Source: Acrocarpospora catenulata (GTDB lineage: Bacteria > Actinomycetota > Actinomycetes > Streptosporangiales > Streptosporangiaceae). From it: DNA of 64,000 bases. Position 1 is the first letter of the stretch. Each line of letters begins with the position of its first letter. The notes under the pieces were generated by a model. It saw nothing but the letters and a program-made list of their open reading frames with translations. It had not been told where the DNA came from and made no database searches. The position numbers and the translations under genes are program-made. This document shows, in pieces, positions 11,620 through 20,543 of the stretch. The stretch lies in the NCBI RefSeq assembly GCF_018476525.1, contig NZ_JAHCST010000017.1:43456-107455 (forward strand), written 5' to 3'.

Positions 11620-11649
11620 ACGGAGCGACAAGCAATTGTTACGCTCCGT
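11620..11649. promoter_or_regulatory. Inverted repeat upstream of the LPFTG protein gene
   Basis: ACGGAGCG (11620-11627) and CGCTCCGT (11642-11649) form a perfect dyad with a 14-nt AT-richer spacer containing CAATTG, about 40 bp before the start at 11691. It is the only clear signal in the 305-bp gap 11386-11690. It may be an operator or an attenuating hairpin. Confidence 0.4.
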
Positions 11650-11690
11650 AATCGCGTGAACACGCAAAGGGGATCGGGGGATTTCTTAAC

Positions 11691-13736
11691 ATGGCCATGG
11701 TTCGACGTGGGCGGAGACGGTGGTTGCCGGTCTTGATCGGTTGTCTGCTGGTCGGTGTGGTGGTCGGGCTGGTGCTACCGGCGGCGGCCAGCCGCAAACC
11801 CAGCCGGAAGCCGGCGTTGACCGTCCGGGTGACCGACAACCGGACGTACGTGGGGCCGCACAGCGAGATCACCTACCGCGTGACGGTGCTCAACGAGGGG
11901 GAGGACCGGGTCTCCGCTATTGACACCCGGCTCCGGCTGGCCTCCGGTTTGTCCTTCTTGGCAGCATCCCATGGGGGCACCGGCCGGGGCACCTCGGGAG
12001 CGTGGTCCAAGTTCTCGCTCGGCGCGGGCGAGCAGCGCACCTTCACCTTGCGGGCCAGCGTGCCGGACAAGCCCGAGGCGGGCACCCGGTACGAGTCGAC
12101 GGCCACCGCCACCGCGCCGGGGGCGATCGCCGACGCCACCGACGAGACGTTCGTGGGAGCCGCCCAGCTCGCCGTGCGCATCACCGACAACGCCCAGGAG
12201 GCGGGCAGGGGCGACACCCTGAGTTACACGGTCATCGCCGCCAACTCGGGCACCCTCCCGCTCCAGGACGTGCGCCTGACCAGCACGCTGGCAGCGGGAC
12301 TGAGCTTCGTCTCCGCCGACCACGCCGGCTCCTGGACCGCCGGCGACCGCCGGGTGGCCTGGGCGCCGTTCGCTCTCGCCGCAGGGGAGGAGCGGCGGTT
12401 CAACATCGTGGCCACCGTGCCGGCCGGCGCCCGCTCCGGGCAGGTGCTGCGCACCTCGGGCGAGGCGACCGCGCAGGGCCTGAGCCACTCCGCGCTGGAC
12501 GAGACGCTGGTCACCGTGGCCACCGGCCTGGCGCTGAGCAAGACCGACGGCCGCGCCGACGCCCAGCCCGGCGAGGAGCTCACCTACACCATCACCGTGC
12601 GGAACACCGGCGAGGTGGACCTGGACGACATCTCGCTGCTGGACCGGTTCGGCGACCGCCTCAAGTTCGTCTCGGTGTCCGGGGGCGGCAGCCACCACGC
12701 CGGGCAGGTCAGCTGGCCCAAGTTCGGGCTGCAGTCCGGGGAGATCCGGGACTTCTCGGTGGTGGCCCGGGTGCTGGAACAGGGCGAGAACAACGTGATC
12801 ACCAACGAGGTGATCGCGACCACCCCGAGCGGGCGGCGCAGCCGGGCCGAGGACCGCACCCTGGTGGTCCGGCCGGCGCGCATCCAGATCCGGCCGACCC
12901 GGGAGCACGTGCCGGACAAGCCGGAGAAGCCCTGCCGACCCCACATCCCGCGGCGTCCCGGGGCGGACACCTCCCGCTCGCACGGCGAATCCGGCTGGGC
13001 CAACGGGCCGGAGGACACCGGGAACCCGGGCCGCTCGCACGGCGGATCCGGCTGGGCCAATGGGCCGGAGGACACGGGGAACCCGGGCCGCTCGCACGGC
13101 GGATCCGGCTGGGCCAATGGGCCGGAGGACACGGGGAACCCGGGCCGCTCGCACGGCGGATCCGGCTGGGCCAATGGGCCGGAGGACACGGGGAACCCCG
13201 GCCGCTCGCACGGCGGATCCGGCTGCTGCGGCGGGCCCGACGGAACCCCGGGTCGTTCCCACGGTGGATCCGGCTGCTGCGCCGCGCCGGACGGAACCCC
13301 GGGTGGTTCCCACGGCAAATCCGGCTGCTGCGGCGTGCCGGACGACACCGGGAACCCGGGCCGCTCGCACGGTGGGTCCGGCTGCTGTGGCGGGCCCGGC
13401 GACACCGGCGAGCCGGGGCGGGGCCACGGCGGCGGGGGCTGCTCCCCCCGTCACCCGTTCGGGCCTGACCGCCCGTACCAGCCCGGTCACCCCGGCTACC
13501 CAGGTGGGCCGTACGGCCGCGGGGGCTTCGGGCCGGGCGGACCTGGCGTCCCTGGCGTTCCGGACCTTCCAGACGTTCCGGACGTTCCGGACGTTCCGGA
13601 TGGGGGCGGGCCTGGCCTGCCGCAGTTGCCCTTCACCGGACCGTCCGTGCTCCCGGTGATCGGCATCGCGGCGCTGCTGCTCGGCATCGGCGGCACCGTC
13701 CTGTTCGTGAACCGGCGGCGCAGGTTCCGCGCCTGA
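11691..13736 (+). CDS. Sortase-anchored surface protein with DUF11-like repeats
   Basis: 681 residues. A basic signal peptide (RRGRRRWLPVLIGCLLVGVVVGLVLPAAA) comes first. Three ~125-residue DUF11-type beta repeats follow, each with a 'G(D/E)xLxYTVxxxNxG' core. Next come a Gly/Ser/His-rich tandem repeat stalk (about 429-576), a Pro/Gly stretch with DVPDVPDVPD, and a C-terminal LPFTG sorting signal, hydrophobic helix and RRRRFRA tail. This is the layout of a sortase substrate covalently bound to peptidoglycan. The start is ATG 11691; ATG 11697 is equally possible. No sortase gene is in the window. Confidence 0.88.
   Translation: MAMVRRGRRRWLPVLIGCLLVGVVVGLVLPAAASRKPSRKPALTVRVTDNRTYVGPHSEITYRVTVLNEGEDRVSAIDTRLRLASGLSFLAASHGGTGRGTSGAWSKFSLGAGEQRTFTLRASVPDKPEAGTRYESTATATAPGAIADATDETFVGAAQLAVRITDNAQEAGRGDTLSYTVIAANSGTLPLQDVRLTSTLAAGLSFVSADHAGSWTAGDRRVAWAPFALAAGEERRFNIVATVPAGARSGQVLRTSGEATAQGLSHSALDETLVTVATGLALSKTDGRADAQPGEELTYTITVRNTGEVDLDDISLLDRFGDRLKFVSVSGGGSHHAGQVSWPKFGLQSGEIRDFSVVARVLEQGENNVITNEVIATTPSGRRSRAEDRTLVVRPARIQIRPTREHVPDKPEKPCRPHIPRRPGADTSRSHGESGWANGPEDTGNPGRSHGGSGWANGPEDTGNPGRSHGGSGWANGPEDTGNPGRSHGGSGWANGPEDTGNPGRSHGGSGCCGGPDGTPGRSHGGSGCCAAPDGTPGGSHGKSGCCGVPDDTGNPGRSHGGSGCCGGPGDTGEPGRGHGGGGCSPRHPFGPDRPYQPGHPGYPGGPYGRGGFGPGGPGVPGVPDLPDVPDVPDVPDGGGPGLPQLPFTGPSVLPVIGIAALLLGIGGTVLFVNRRRRFRA
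12975..13418 (+). repeat. Eight in-frame tandem repeats of 51-57 bp
   Basis: Four 57-bp units encode R-SHGGSGWANGPEDTGNPG (12975-13202). Four variants of 51 or 57 bp follow, in which WAN is replaced by Cys-Cys (SHGGSGCC...). Units 2-4 are nearly identical at DNA level, so the array probably changes length by slippage or recombination. The CC units could form disulfides in the exposed stalk. Confidence 0.9.
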
Positions 13737-13748
13737 CACATCACGATC

Positions 13749-13777
13749 AAGGCCCCGGAGCGATCTCCGGGGCCTTT
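13749..13777 (+). terminator. Terminator after the LPFTG protein gene
   Basis: AAGGCCCCGGAG, a CGAT loop, then CTCCGGGGCC and TTT form a short strong hairpin 12 bp after the stop codon. Confidence 0.85.
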
Positions 13778-13897
13778 CGTCTGTCCCGATCCCCTTGTGA
13801 CCGTTTACGATTTCCAGGCCCAATCGGTCTGCTGGGTGAACGTTGAACCAGATCACGGCGTCACTTCTGTGACACACGTGAAGGGGGTGACGTCAGG

Positions 13898-16540
13898 ATG
13901 GTCAGCGGGAGCCGGGCCCAGCTGGTGGACGAGCTGGAGTCGGCCATCCGTGACACGCCGAAGACCGTTCTGGTCACCGGCGCCGCCGGAATCGGCAAGA
14001 CCCACCTGCTGGGCGTGCTCACCGCGCGGACCACCGGCTTCCGGGTGCTGCGCGGCCGGGCCCGCGAACTCGACGAGGGCCTGGCGTTCGCGCCGCTGGT
14101 GGACGCCATCGAATCGCTCGGCCGGGACAAGGGCGTGCAGACCGGGCTCTGGGAGCTCTACGACGCCATCGACCGGGCCGCGCTCGGCCACCCCGGCAAG
14201 CAGGTGCCCGGCAACCCGGTCGGCGCCCCGGCCGTGCTCGCCGCCCAGTTGCTGGAGTCGCTGCCCGGCCGCACGCTGCTGGCCATCGACGACATCCACC
14301 ACGCCGACGCCGACACCCTCCGGCTGCTCGCCGCGCTCCCGCGCAGCGCCCCCAGCCTGGCCATCCTCTGCACCGCCCGCCAGGTCCCCGCCCTGGACGT
14401 GGACCTCACCGTACGGCTGGAGCCGCTCTCCCGCGCCGAGGTCACCGACCTGATCACCACGCTGCTCGACCGCACCCCCAGCGACGCGATGATCGACCGC
14501 ATTCTCACCGAGAGCGGCGGCAACCCCTGGCTCGTCCAGGAGTCGGTGCTGGCCCTGGTGCAGGGCGGGGCGGTCCGCTCCCCCGACCCGGGGGCCCGCC
14601 GGGGCGCCATCCTGTCCCGGGTGTTCCAGCGCGACCGAGCCGGGCGCGACCTGGCCCGGGTGCTGGCCACGCTGGGCCGTACCCGGGACACCAGCGCCAT
14701 CGACACCCCCGGCACCCTGGAGGCGATCGCCGAGGTGGCCGGGCTGGACGCGCGGGCCGCCGAACGCGCCCTGGTCGGCCTGGTCAGGGACGGCGTGCTC
14801 GTCTACACCGGCGACGGGTACTCCTTCGCCCACCCGCTGGTGGCCGAGGCACTCTACGCCGACCTGAACGCGGGCGAGCGGCGGCGCCTGCACGCGCGGA
14901 TCGCCGAACTGCTCAACCGGCAGGGCCTGGCCGGCGCCCGCCGCGTCCTGGAGTGGGCCACCCACCTGGCCGAGGGCGGCAAACCGGCCGACGCGCTGGC
15001 CGCCATGCTCCGCGCCGCCGAACTGACCCGGTGGACCGCCCCGCTCTCGGCCGCCCACTGGTACGGCCGGGCCGCCGAGGTGGCCGATCCCGCCCAGCGT
15101 GGGGAGTTGCTGGCCCGCCAGTCGCTGTCGTACTGGAAGGGGTCCCGGCCGGCGCTGGCGCTCAACTCGGGGCAGCGGGCGCTGGCGGTGCTCCCGCAGG
15201 GGCGGCGGCACACCCGCACCGCGTACACGGTGGTGGGCGCGGCGCACGCGATGGGCTGGTACGACGTGGCCCTGACCATCGCGGCCCAGCAGATCCCGCG
15301 GGCCGACGACCCGACCGCGCTGGTGGCACAGCGGGCGCTGCTCCTGGCCGAACTGGGCCGCCCGCTCGGCGACCACGTGGAGCGGGCCTGGCGCGGGCTG
15401 CCCGCCTGCCCGCCGGAGGACCGGATCATCACCGCCGGGTGCCTGGCGCTGCGGGCGCTGATCGACGGAGCCTGGAGCGAGGCCCAGCGGGCGGTCGACG
15501 ACCTGCTCGGGTTCGCCGCCGCGCTGCCGCCGGGGGCTCGGCTGGCGGCGCTGGAGTCGGCGGCGCACGTGATGAGCACGGCAGGGGTGCGGGGGCGGGC
15601 CACCGCCCTGCTGGAGCAGGCCGAGCAGATCCACCGGGGGCTTGGCTGGCACGACATCGCGGGACAGAACGTGCGGGTGACCGCGGTGATCCGGCGGCTG
15701 GCCGGGGAGTGGGACAGGGCCCTCGCCGACATCAGGGCCGGGGCGGGGCCGCTGGCCGAGGCGGGCCTGCTGGAGAACCACGCCCTGCTCCGCAACATCG
15801 AACTGGACATCCTGCTCGACCAGGGACGGTACGAGGAGGCGTCGGCGGTGCTCGACGACCCGCCGCCGTCCTGCGCCCTGCACAACGGACTGCGCCACCT
15901 GCTCAGGGCCCGGCTGGCGCTCGGCCTCGGGGACCGGGCGGCCGCCCGCACCTGGGCGGAACGTTCGCTGGCGGTCGCCCCGCCGGACGTCTCGCACCGG
16001 GCGATGGCCGTGCTGGTCCTCATCCACGCCGCCGCCGACGACCGGGAGTCCGGCCGCGCGGTCGCCCGCGAACTCGACGAGCGCGCCACCGACTCCACGC
16101 CCCGCGCCCGCCTCGCCGCCGACCTCGCCATGGCCTGGGCCTTCGAGGACCCCGCCCGGGCCGGCGCCGCCCTGGAACAGGCCCGCGCCGACAACCTCCC
16201 CTTCGAGGAGGCCCGCGCCCGCCTCATCCTCGGCACCCTCGGCGACCACCCCCAGCTCACCCGCGCCCACACCACCTTCACCGCCCTCGGCGCCACCCCC
16301 TGGCGCAACCGCACCGCCCATTTGATGCGCACCGCCGGCCTGGCCCCCACCGGCGCCCTCACCCCCGCCGAACGCCGCGTCATCGAACTGGTCGCCGGCG
16401 GCCTCAGCAACCCCCAAATCGCCGACGAACTCCACTACAGCCGCAAAACCGTCGAGGTCTACCTGACCCGCGTCTACGCCAAAACCGGCCTGAAGTCCCG
16501 CGTCGAACTCGCCCTGGCCGTAGAACGCGGCGAACTGTGA
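13898..16540 (+). CDS. Large ATP-binding LuxR-family regulator (LAL type)
   Basis: 880 residues. An N-terminal AAA/STAND ATPase carries Walker A TGAAGIGKT (27-35) and Walker B LLAIDDIHHAD (about 123-133). A long TPR-like helical middle follows, with a LuxR helix-turn-helix in the last ~65 residues (LTPAERRVIELVAGGLSNPQIA ... VEVYLTRVYAKTG). LAL proteins are ligand-responsive activators, often of pathway-specific or secondary-metabolite genes. No obvious target cluster adjoins. A GTCAC-TTCT-GTGAC dyad sits at 13860-13873, just upstream of the start. Confidence 0.9.
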   Translation: MVSGSRAQLVDELESAIRDTPKTVLVTGAAGIGKTHLLGVLTARTTGFRVLRGRARELDEGLAFAPLVDAIESLGRDKGVQTGLWELYDAIDRAALGHPGKQVPGNPVGAPAVLAAQLLESLPGRTLLAIDDIHHADADTLRLLAALPRSAPSLAILCTARQVPALDVDLTVRLEPLSRAEVTDLITTLLDRTPSDAMIDRILTESGGNPWLVQESVLALVQGGAVRSPDPGARRGAILSRVFQRDRAGRDLARVLATLGRTRDTSAIDTPGTLEAIAEVAGLDARAAERALVGLVRDGVLVYTGDGYSFAHPLVAEALYADLNAGERRRLHARIAELLNRQGLAGARRVLEWATHLAEGGKPADALAAMLRAAELTRWTAPLSAAHWYGRAAEVADPAQRGELLARQSLSYWKGSRPALALNSGQRALAVLPQGRRHTRTAYTVVGAAHAMGWYDVALTIAAQQIPRADDPTALVAQRALLLAELGRPLGDHVERAWRGLPACPPEDRIITAGCLALRALIDGAWSEAQRAVDDLLGFAAALPPGARLAALESAAHVMSTAGVRGRATALLEQAEQIHRGLGWHDIAGQNVRVTAVIRRLAGEWDRALADIRAGAGPLAEAGLLENHALLRNIELDILLDQGRYEEASAVLDDPPPSCALHNGLRHLLRARLALGLGDRAAARTWAERSLAVAPPDVSHRAMAVLVLIHAAADDRESGRAVARELDERATDSTPRARLAADLAMAWAFEDPARAGAALEQARADNLPFEEARARLILGTLGDHPQLTRAHTTFTALGATPWRNRTAHLMRTAGLAPTGALTPAERRVIELVAGGLSNPQIADELHYSRKTVEVYLTRVYAKTGLKSRVELALAVERGEL

Positions 16541-16570
16541 CTTCGGGTCTGTCCACCGAGACCTATCGGT

Positions 16571-16798
16571 GAGCTTGCGGTCCAACCCGGTGGCGCCGAC
16601 CCCGCCGTCCGCGTCGTCACCCTCACTGTGACGGAGAAGGGGTACCGGCTGGCCCCGACCGGCCGCCTCGACCACCAGGACGACAAGACCCTTCGCGACC
16701 TGCTGATCCACCACACCTGGCGCCTTCTCTCGCGGAGCCTGGGACCAGATCGATCCGAAGATCTCGTGTGGTGGATGGCAAAACGCCGATCCTCATAA
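16571..16798 (+). pseudogene. Fragment of a mannitol dehydrogenase/fructuronate reductase gene
   Basis: The frame reads DPAVRVVTLTVTEKGYRLAP then TGRLDHQDD. This closely matches the conserved 'VxVVTLTVTEKGY' segment of the UxuB/mannitol-2-dehydrogenase family. Only about 40 codons are recognisable and neither the Rossmann start nor the C-terminal domain is present. The frame then runs through unrelated sequence to a stop at 16796. It lies in a 320-bp scar between the LuxR regulator and the NACHT gene. Confidence 0.55.
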
Positions 16799-16813
16799 GT
16801 CGCGATAGGCGCC
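16778..16813 (-). pseudogene. 36-bp fragment of the amidotransferase gene
   Basis: Read on the minus strand this matches 817-852 of the class II amidotransferase gene with about four differences (APIATYEDRRFA versus APIAAYEDRCFA). It is separated by only 5 bp from the NACHT downstream flank shared with 431-549. Confidence 0.65.
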
Positions 16814-16818
16814 ACATC

Positions 16819-16937
16819 CAACCTCGATAAGAAGGCTTGACGAGACCCTTGTCCGGCCCGCTCACCCTGGCCAGACGAGGCGGTAGCGCCCGCCGTCGGA
16901 GCGGATGGCTCTCCGGGCGCGGTGGTAGAGGTGGGGA
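16819..16937 (-). repeat. Intact-locus partner of the repeat at 431-549
   Basis: This covers the last codons of the NACHT gene and 43 bp of downstream flank. It is the inverted-orientation counterpart of the truncated copy at 431-549. Confidence 0.75.
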
Positions 16938-19900
16938 TCCTCGGTCTGGATTTTGAGCAGGTCATCCGAAGTCATGCGCCGGACGACTTCGAAGGCCGTT
17001 ACTCCGGCTTCGCCGGGGTCGATTTCCATTTCGATCAGAGCGGTGGCCGCTTCCAGGTGGGAGCGTTGCGGGAGTTCCGGTTCGTCAAGGATTCTGTCGA
17101 GAAGGGCAAGGTGCGTCCGGTCGCGGGCGACGAGCGCCAGCGCGCAGTACGCCAGTCGGTGACAGGTCCAGCCGTCTCGCAAGGACATTGAGTTATCAGA
17201 CAATATTTCCATAATTTGGGAGAGGATGTTGGCGCCTCCTTTTGGAGGCATTGAATTCACATCCAAGGCGAATCGATCGATCGTGAGCGGTATGAGGGAG
17301 TGGGAGTATTGGGATAGCTCTCTAGCTATTTGTAAGAATTGTTCGTAGGCGGCGAGTCGATCGGGGAGGTTGTCGTAAGATTCGGCCATTTTTGATTGCT
17401 GTTCGTGAGGCTTCCATATCTTAAATGGGAGGTGTATGTCCATTATAATGGCAAATGCCGATCTGGACCGGCCGAAATCCGGAATGTAGAAGTATGGCAT
17501 GCCTGATGTCCAAAACATGTTCATTACTCTGGCGAACACTTCTATGTTCACTGATCGTCCTGCTCCGATATCCAAAGAAGTGTGGGCCGGAAATGCTTCC
17601 CAACGATGCGAATCGGAACCTGGAGGGCGGTTATGTGCCCAGTCGAGGGTGTCCGAAGTCATCTGTATCGCCTGTTCTTCCTGCTGCCCGTTCAGCTCTG
17701 ACGAGACGGAGCGAGGGGGCAGAGTTATATGTGACCCCGTCCAGAAGACGGTGAGTTCACGTTGTTGTCCGGACCAGGAGCGCGCGATATCAAGAGTCTC
17801 CGACAGGCTTGGCCACTCGTCTTCGCCGTGTGCTCCGGCCCGCCAGAGATCCACCAGATGTTGCCACTGCCAGATGGACTCCTCGCCCTTTCCGAACAGC
17901 TTGGCCGCAGTCACCGGGCCCGTCATGACGACGGCCAGCAGAACGAGATTGGTGGTGTGCCGGGCAAGTCGTTGCACTGCGGTTCGTCGCATCGGCTCGT
18001 ATTCGGCGGTAGGGAGGCCGGTGCCGAAGTAGCTGTGCTGGAACCACCGGATGAGCAGCGACTTGAGCTCCTCCTGCTGTTCCGCTGTTTCGTGGAGGAA
18101 ATTCAGGATGGGCGAGCGGGTAGAGAGGACTCCGAACGACAGCAAGGCACCGAGTAGCTCCGGCTCGGGCCGGGTACCGGTCATGCCTCCCAGGATGTCT
18201 TGCTGGTCGAGAGCCTCCCGCCGGACGGCTTGGCGGAGCAGGCCGCGGATCAGCCGGGCGATCAGGTACTCGCCGAAGGTCGAATGCAGGAACTCGTAGG
18301 TCCTCAACTCCTGCGAATCCTGCACAGCCCGTGTCTGATGGATGAAGAAGAAGCGCCCGATCACCGTTTGCGCTGCGGAGAGCGGACGGTGGAATCCCTG
18401 TCCGGCAGCAGGCGAAAGGTTGGGCAGGAGGGTGGTCAGATCCTGGTCCAGTTCTTCGTGGGTCACCCATTGCTGACCACGGTTGAACATGGCGAAAGCG
18501 GCGATGGAGAGCCGGTGTAGCTCCTTCTCCACGGCCGTCGCCTGGGCGTCGGCGGGTAGTCCGGGCTCGTGCTTGGCGACCTCCCGCGCGGCGAAACGCC
18601 GGAGCAGGCGTTCGTAGAGTCCGGCTCGGCTCAACTGACCGACGCCCGCCAACGATCCTTCCCCGGCGTTGGGGTCGGCGTCGTACAGGGCGAGCATCAG
18701 CAGGAGCAAGGGTTGTTCGGCCAACTCGCGGTGGGCGAGGACGTTTTCGGCGCTCAGCGGGCTCCGCCCGCGCCGTTCGAAGTAGCTCCTGTTGGTGTCG
18801 TTCCATGTCTCTATCCACTGCCCGACCTGGGCGTCGGAGAACGGTTCGAGCCGTATCGCCAGGGTGCCGGGGGAGAGTCGGCAGCGATCCGCGACAGCGG
18901 TCCGAGTTGTGACGATCACGGCGACCGGGGACCCCATATCGGCTTCCCGCGCCTGGAACTCGGCCACCTGGATCAAGTAGTCGGCTCGGTTTACGCCGGT
19001 TGCCTGGAGGAGTTCGTCGAGGCCGTCGAGCAGGATGACCGGACGGGCGCCGTTCACGCTTCGGGCGATGTCCCGCCAGTTCACGGTCTCGCCGGTGGTG
19101 ACCCGGATCGCGGCTTCGACCTGTTCCTGGATTCCGGCGTCAGCGGGAACCTGGCGGAGGGGGACGCGGATGGGCAGGAAGTCGGCCTCGGGCAGCCGGG
19201 CGGCGAGCATCCGGGTGAGCAGGGACTTGCCCACGCCTGGCTGGCCGAGCACCAACAGAGGGGCGGCGGTCGCCGCCATTGAAGTCAACCAGCCGGCGAG
19301 GAACTGCTGAAGGTCGTCCCTGACGGACTCCGCTGCCCAGGTTTCCTCAAGACTGAGATCCCGGTCACCGGTGGACAGCCGGAAGGCGGGGTTCACGTAG
19401 GCGTCGGCGAGCTTGGGGAGCGCGAGCCCGTCGGGAAGGTCGTCGCCTGGGGCGATCGCACGACCCAGGGCAGCCTTGTTCACGGTCAGGATGGTGTGGA
19501 GCTTGGGCTGAGGAACCTGGCCGGAGGCCAGCGGCGTCAGCAGGTCCGCCAGTCCGCCGAGACCACACCGGGTCTCTTCCTTGGCACTTCGCTGCTCCCG
19601 CAGATTCGCCCAGAACGCGAACTCCGGGAAGTCGCCGGCCAGCCGCAGATACAGATCTTCATAACGGGCCAGTGCGGCCACCCGTAGCTTGTGCCCCAGC
19701 GTCAGGGTGACGTGTTTCCGCTGGTCATGAGATAAGGAGTCCCAGATCGCCAGCCCTTCACAGAACCGCAGCAGCATCGTCCCCGCCATGACGTAGACGA
19801 TCGAGAGATCGGTGTTCGCCGGATCCCCGGGGAGCTTGAGCTCCTTTCTCTTCGGCGTTGTCGCGGACCCTCCCGGAAGGAGGTACGCGAGGTCTTCCCA

Positions 19901-20284
19901 CTGGAAGATGAAGCACTGCTCGATCCGGTCAAGCTGAAGATCCTTCAACCCGAACGGCAGATCGATGTCATCGAGCGCCTCGAAGAAGGCGGTGACGACG
20001 ATGACCGCGTGCGCGGCCTGCAGACGCTCACTCCTGGTGTGCCTGCTGACACCGGTGATCTTGTCCCGGAGCGCGCCGACCAGTCGATGCCCCAACCGGA
20101 TGCCCTCGGCCTTGGCATCGAAGAGGCTCAACGCCAGAGCCCCCGCAGCCGCGGTGGCAGGGAGGCCCCCCACGGCAGCCGTGCCGATAAGCGTCCCACC
20201 CAAGGCGACATCCAGAGCCCTGAGACTCTTCGTTTCGCCTCCCAGGATGCGTACCGCGTCGGCGTAGGTAAGCGGCTTGGCCAT
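16862..20284 (-). CDS. NACHT-family STAND NTPase, probable antiphage protein
   Basis: 1140 residues. The helical N-terminus (LTYADAVRILGG ... SLFDAKAEGIRLGHRLV ... AHAVIVVTAFFEAL) resembles the actinobacterial NACHT N-terminal helical (NNH) domains. The NACHT core follows: Walker A GQPGVGKS (347-354), Walker B VILLDGLDEL (416-425) and a winged-helix region around 'ELRTYEFLHSTFGEYLIARL'. The last ~450 residues are a divergent helical sensor with less GC-rich codons than the rest. Bacterial NACHT proteins of this size act as phage sensors; no separate effector gene adjoins. ATG 20284 has AGGAG 5 nt upstream. Its 3' end is duplicated at 431-549. Confidence 0.88.
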   Translation of the reverse strand: MAKPLTYADAVRILGGETKSLRALDVALGGTLIGTAAVGGLPATAAAGALALSLFDAKAEGIRLGHRLVGALRDKITGVSRHTRSERLQAAHAVIVVTAFFEALDDIDLPFGLKDLQLDRIEQCFIFQWEDLAYLLPGGSATTPKRKELKLPGDPANTDLSIVYVMAGTMLLRFCEGLAIWDSLSHDQRKHVTLTLGHKLRVAALARYEDLYLRLAGDFPEFAFWANLREQRSAKEETRCGLGGLADLLTPLASGQVPQPKLHTILTVNKAALGRAIAPGDDLPDGLALPKLADAYVNPAFRLSTGDRDLSLEETWAAESVRDDLQQFLAGWLTSMAATAAPLLVLGQPGVGKSLLTRMLAARLPEADFLPIRVPLRQVPADAGIQEQVEAAIRVTTGETVNWRDIARSVNGARPVILLDGLDELLQATGVNRADYLIQVAEFQAREADMGSPVAVIVTTRTAVADRCRLSPGTLAIRLEPFSDAQVGQWIETWNDTNRSYFERRGRSPLSAENVLAHRELAEQPLLLLMLALYDADPNAGEGSLAGVGQLSRAGLYERLLRRFAAREVAKHEPGLPADAQATAVEKELHRLSIAAFAMFNRGQQWVTHEELDQDLTTLLPNLSPAAGQGFHRPLSAAQTVIGRFFFIHQTRAVQDSQELRTYEFLHSTFGEYLIARLIRGLLRQAVRREALDQQDILGGMTGTRPEPELLGALLSFGVLSTRSPILNFLHETAEQQEELKSLLIRWFQHSYFGTGLPTAEYEPMRRTAVQRLARHTTNLVLLAVVMTGPVTAAKLFGKGEESIWQWQHLVDLWRAGAHGEDEWPSLSETLDIARSWSGQQRELTVFWTGSHITLPPRSVSSELNGQQEEQAIQMTSDTLDWAHNRPPGSDSHRWEAFPAHTSLDIGAGRSVNIEVFARVMNMFWTSGMPYFYIPDFGRSRSAFAIIMDIHLPFKIWKPHEQQSKMAESYDNLPDRLAAYEQFLQIARELSQYSHSLIPLTIDRFALDVNSMPPKGGANILSQIMEILSDNSMSLRDGWTCHRLAYCALALVARDRTHLALLDRILDEPELPQRSHLEAATALIEMEIDPGEAGVTAFEVVRRMTSDDLLKIQTEDPHLYHRARRAIRSDGGRYRLVWPG

Positions 20285-20543
20285 GGGGGCTCCTGAGTGG
20301 CTGATAACGGCTCTGCTTCAGGTGGAGAGATCGGTATCGCGTGCTTCCCAGGATGCCCATCGAGTGGCGTAGGCGCGCGGTTTCCGGCCGTGAGCCGGGA
20401 CAAGCCAAATGGCCGGTGACAGTGCCGCCACCGGCATCCGCTCACGCTGACGAGCACGCCCTGGGCTTTTGAAGCGCATATGACTTTGGGGTGGAGGGAC
20501 GGGGGAAGGCTGGGGATGGTTCGTGGAGGTTGGGGGTAAGGCG

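Noticed and set aside
12975-13418. CRISPR array
   Set aside because: Units are contiguous, in frame with a protein and have no spacers; it is a coding repeat.
13853-16714. 953-codon minus-strand frame opposite the LuxR-type regulator
   Set aside because: Low-complexity Gly/Val/Gln shadow; the plus strand carries Walker and HTH motifs.
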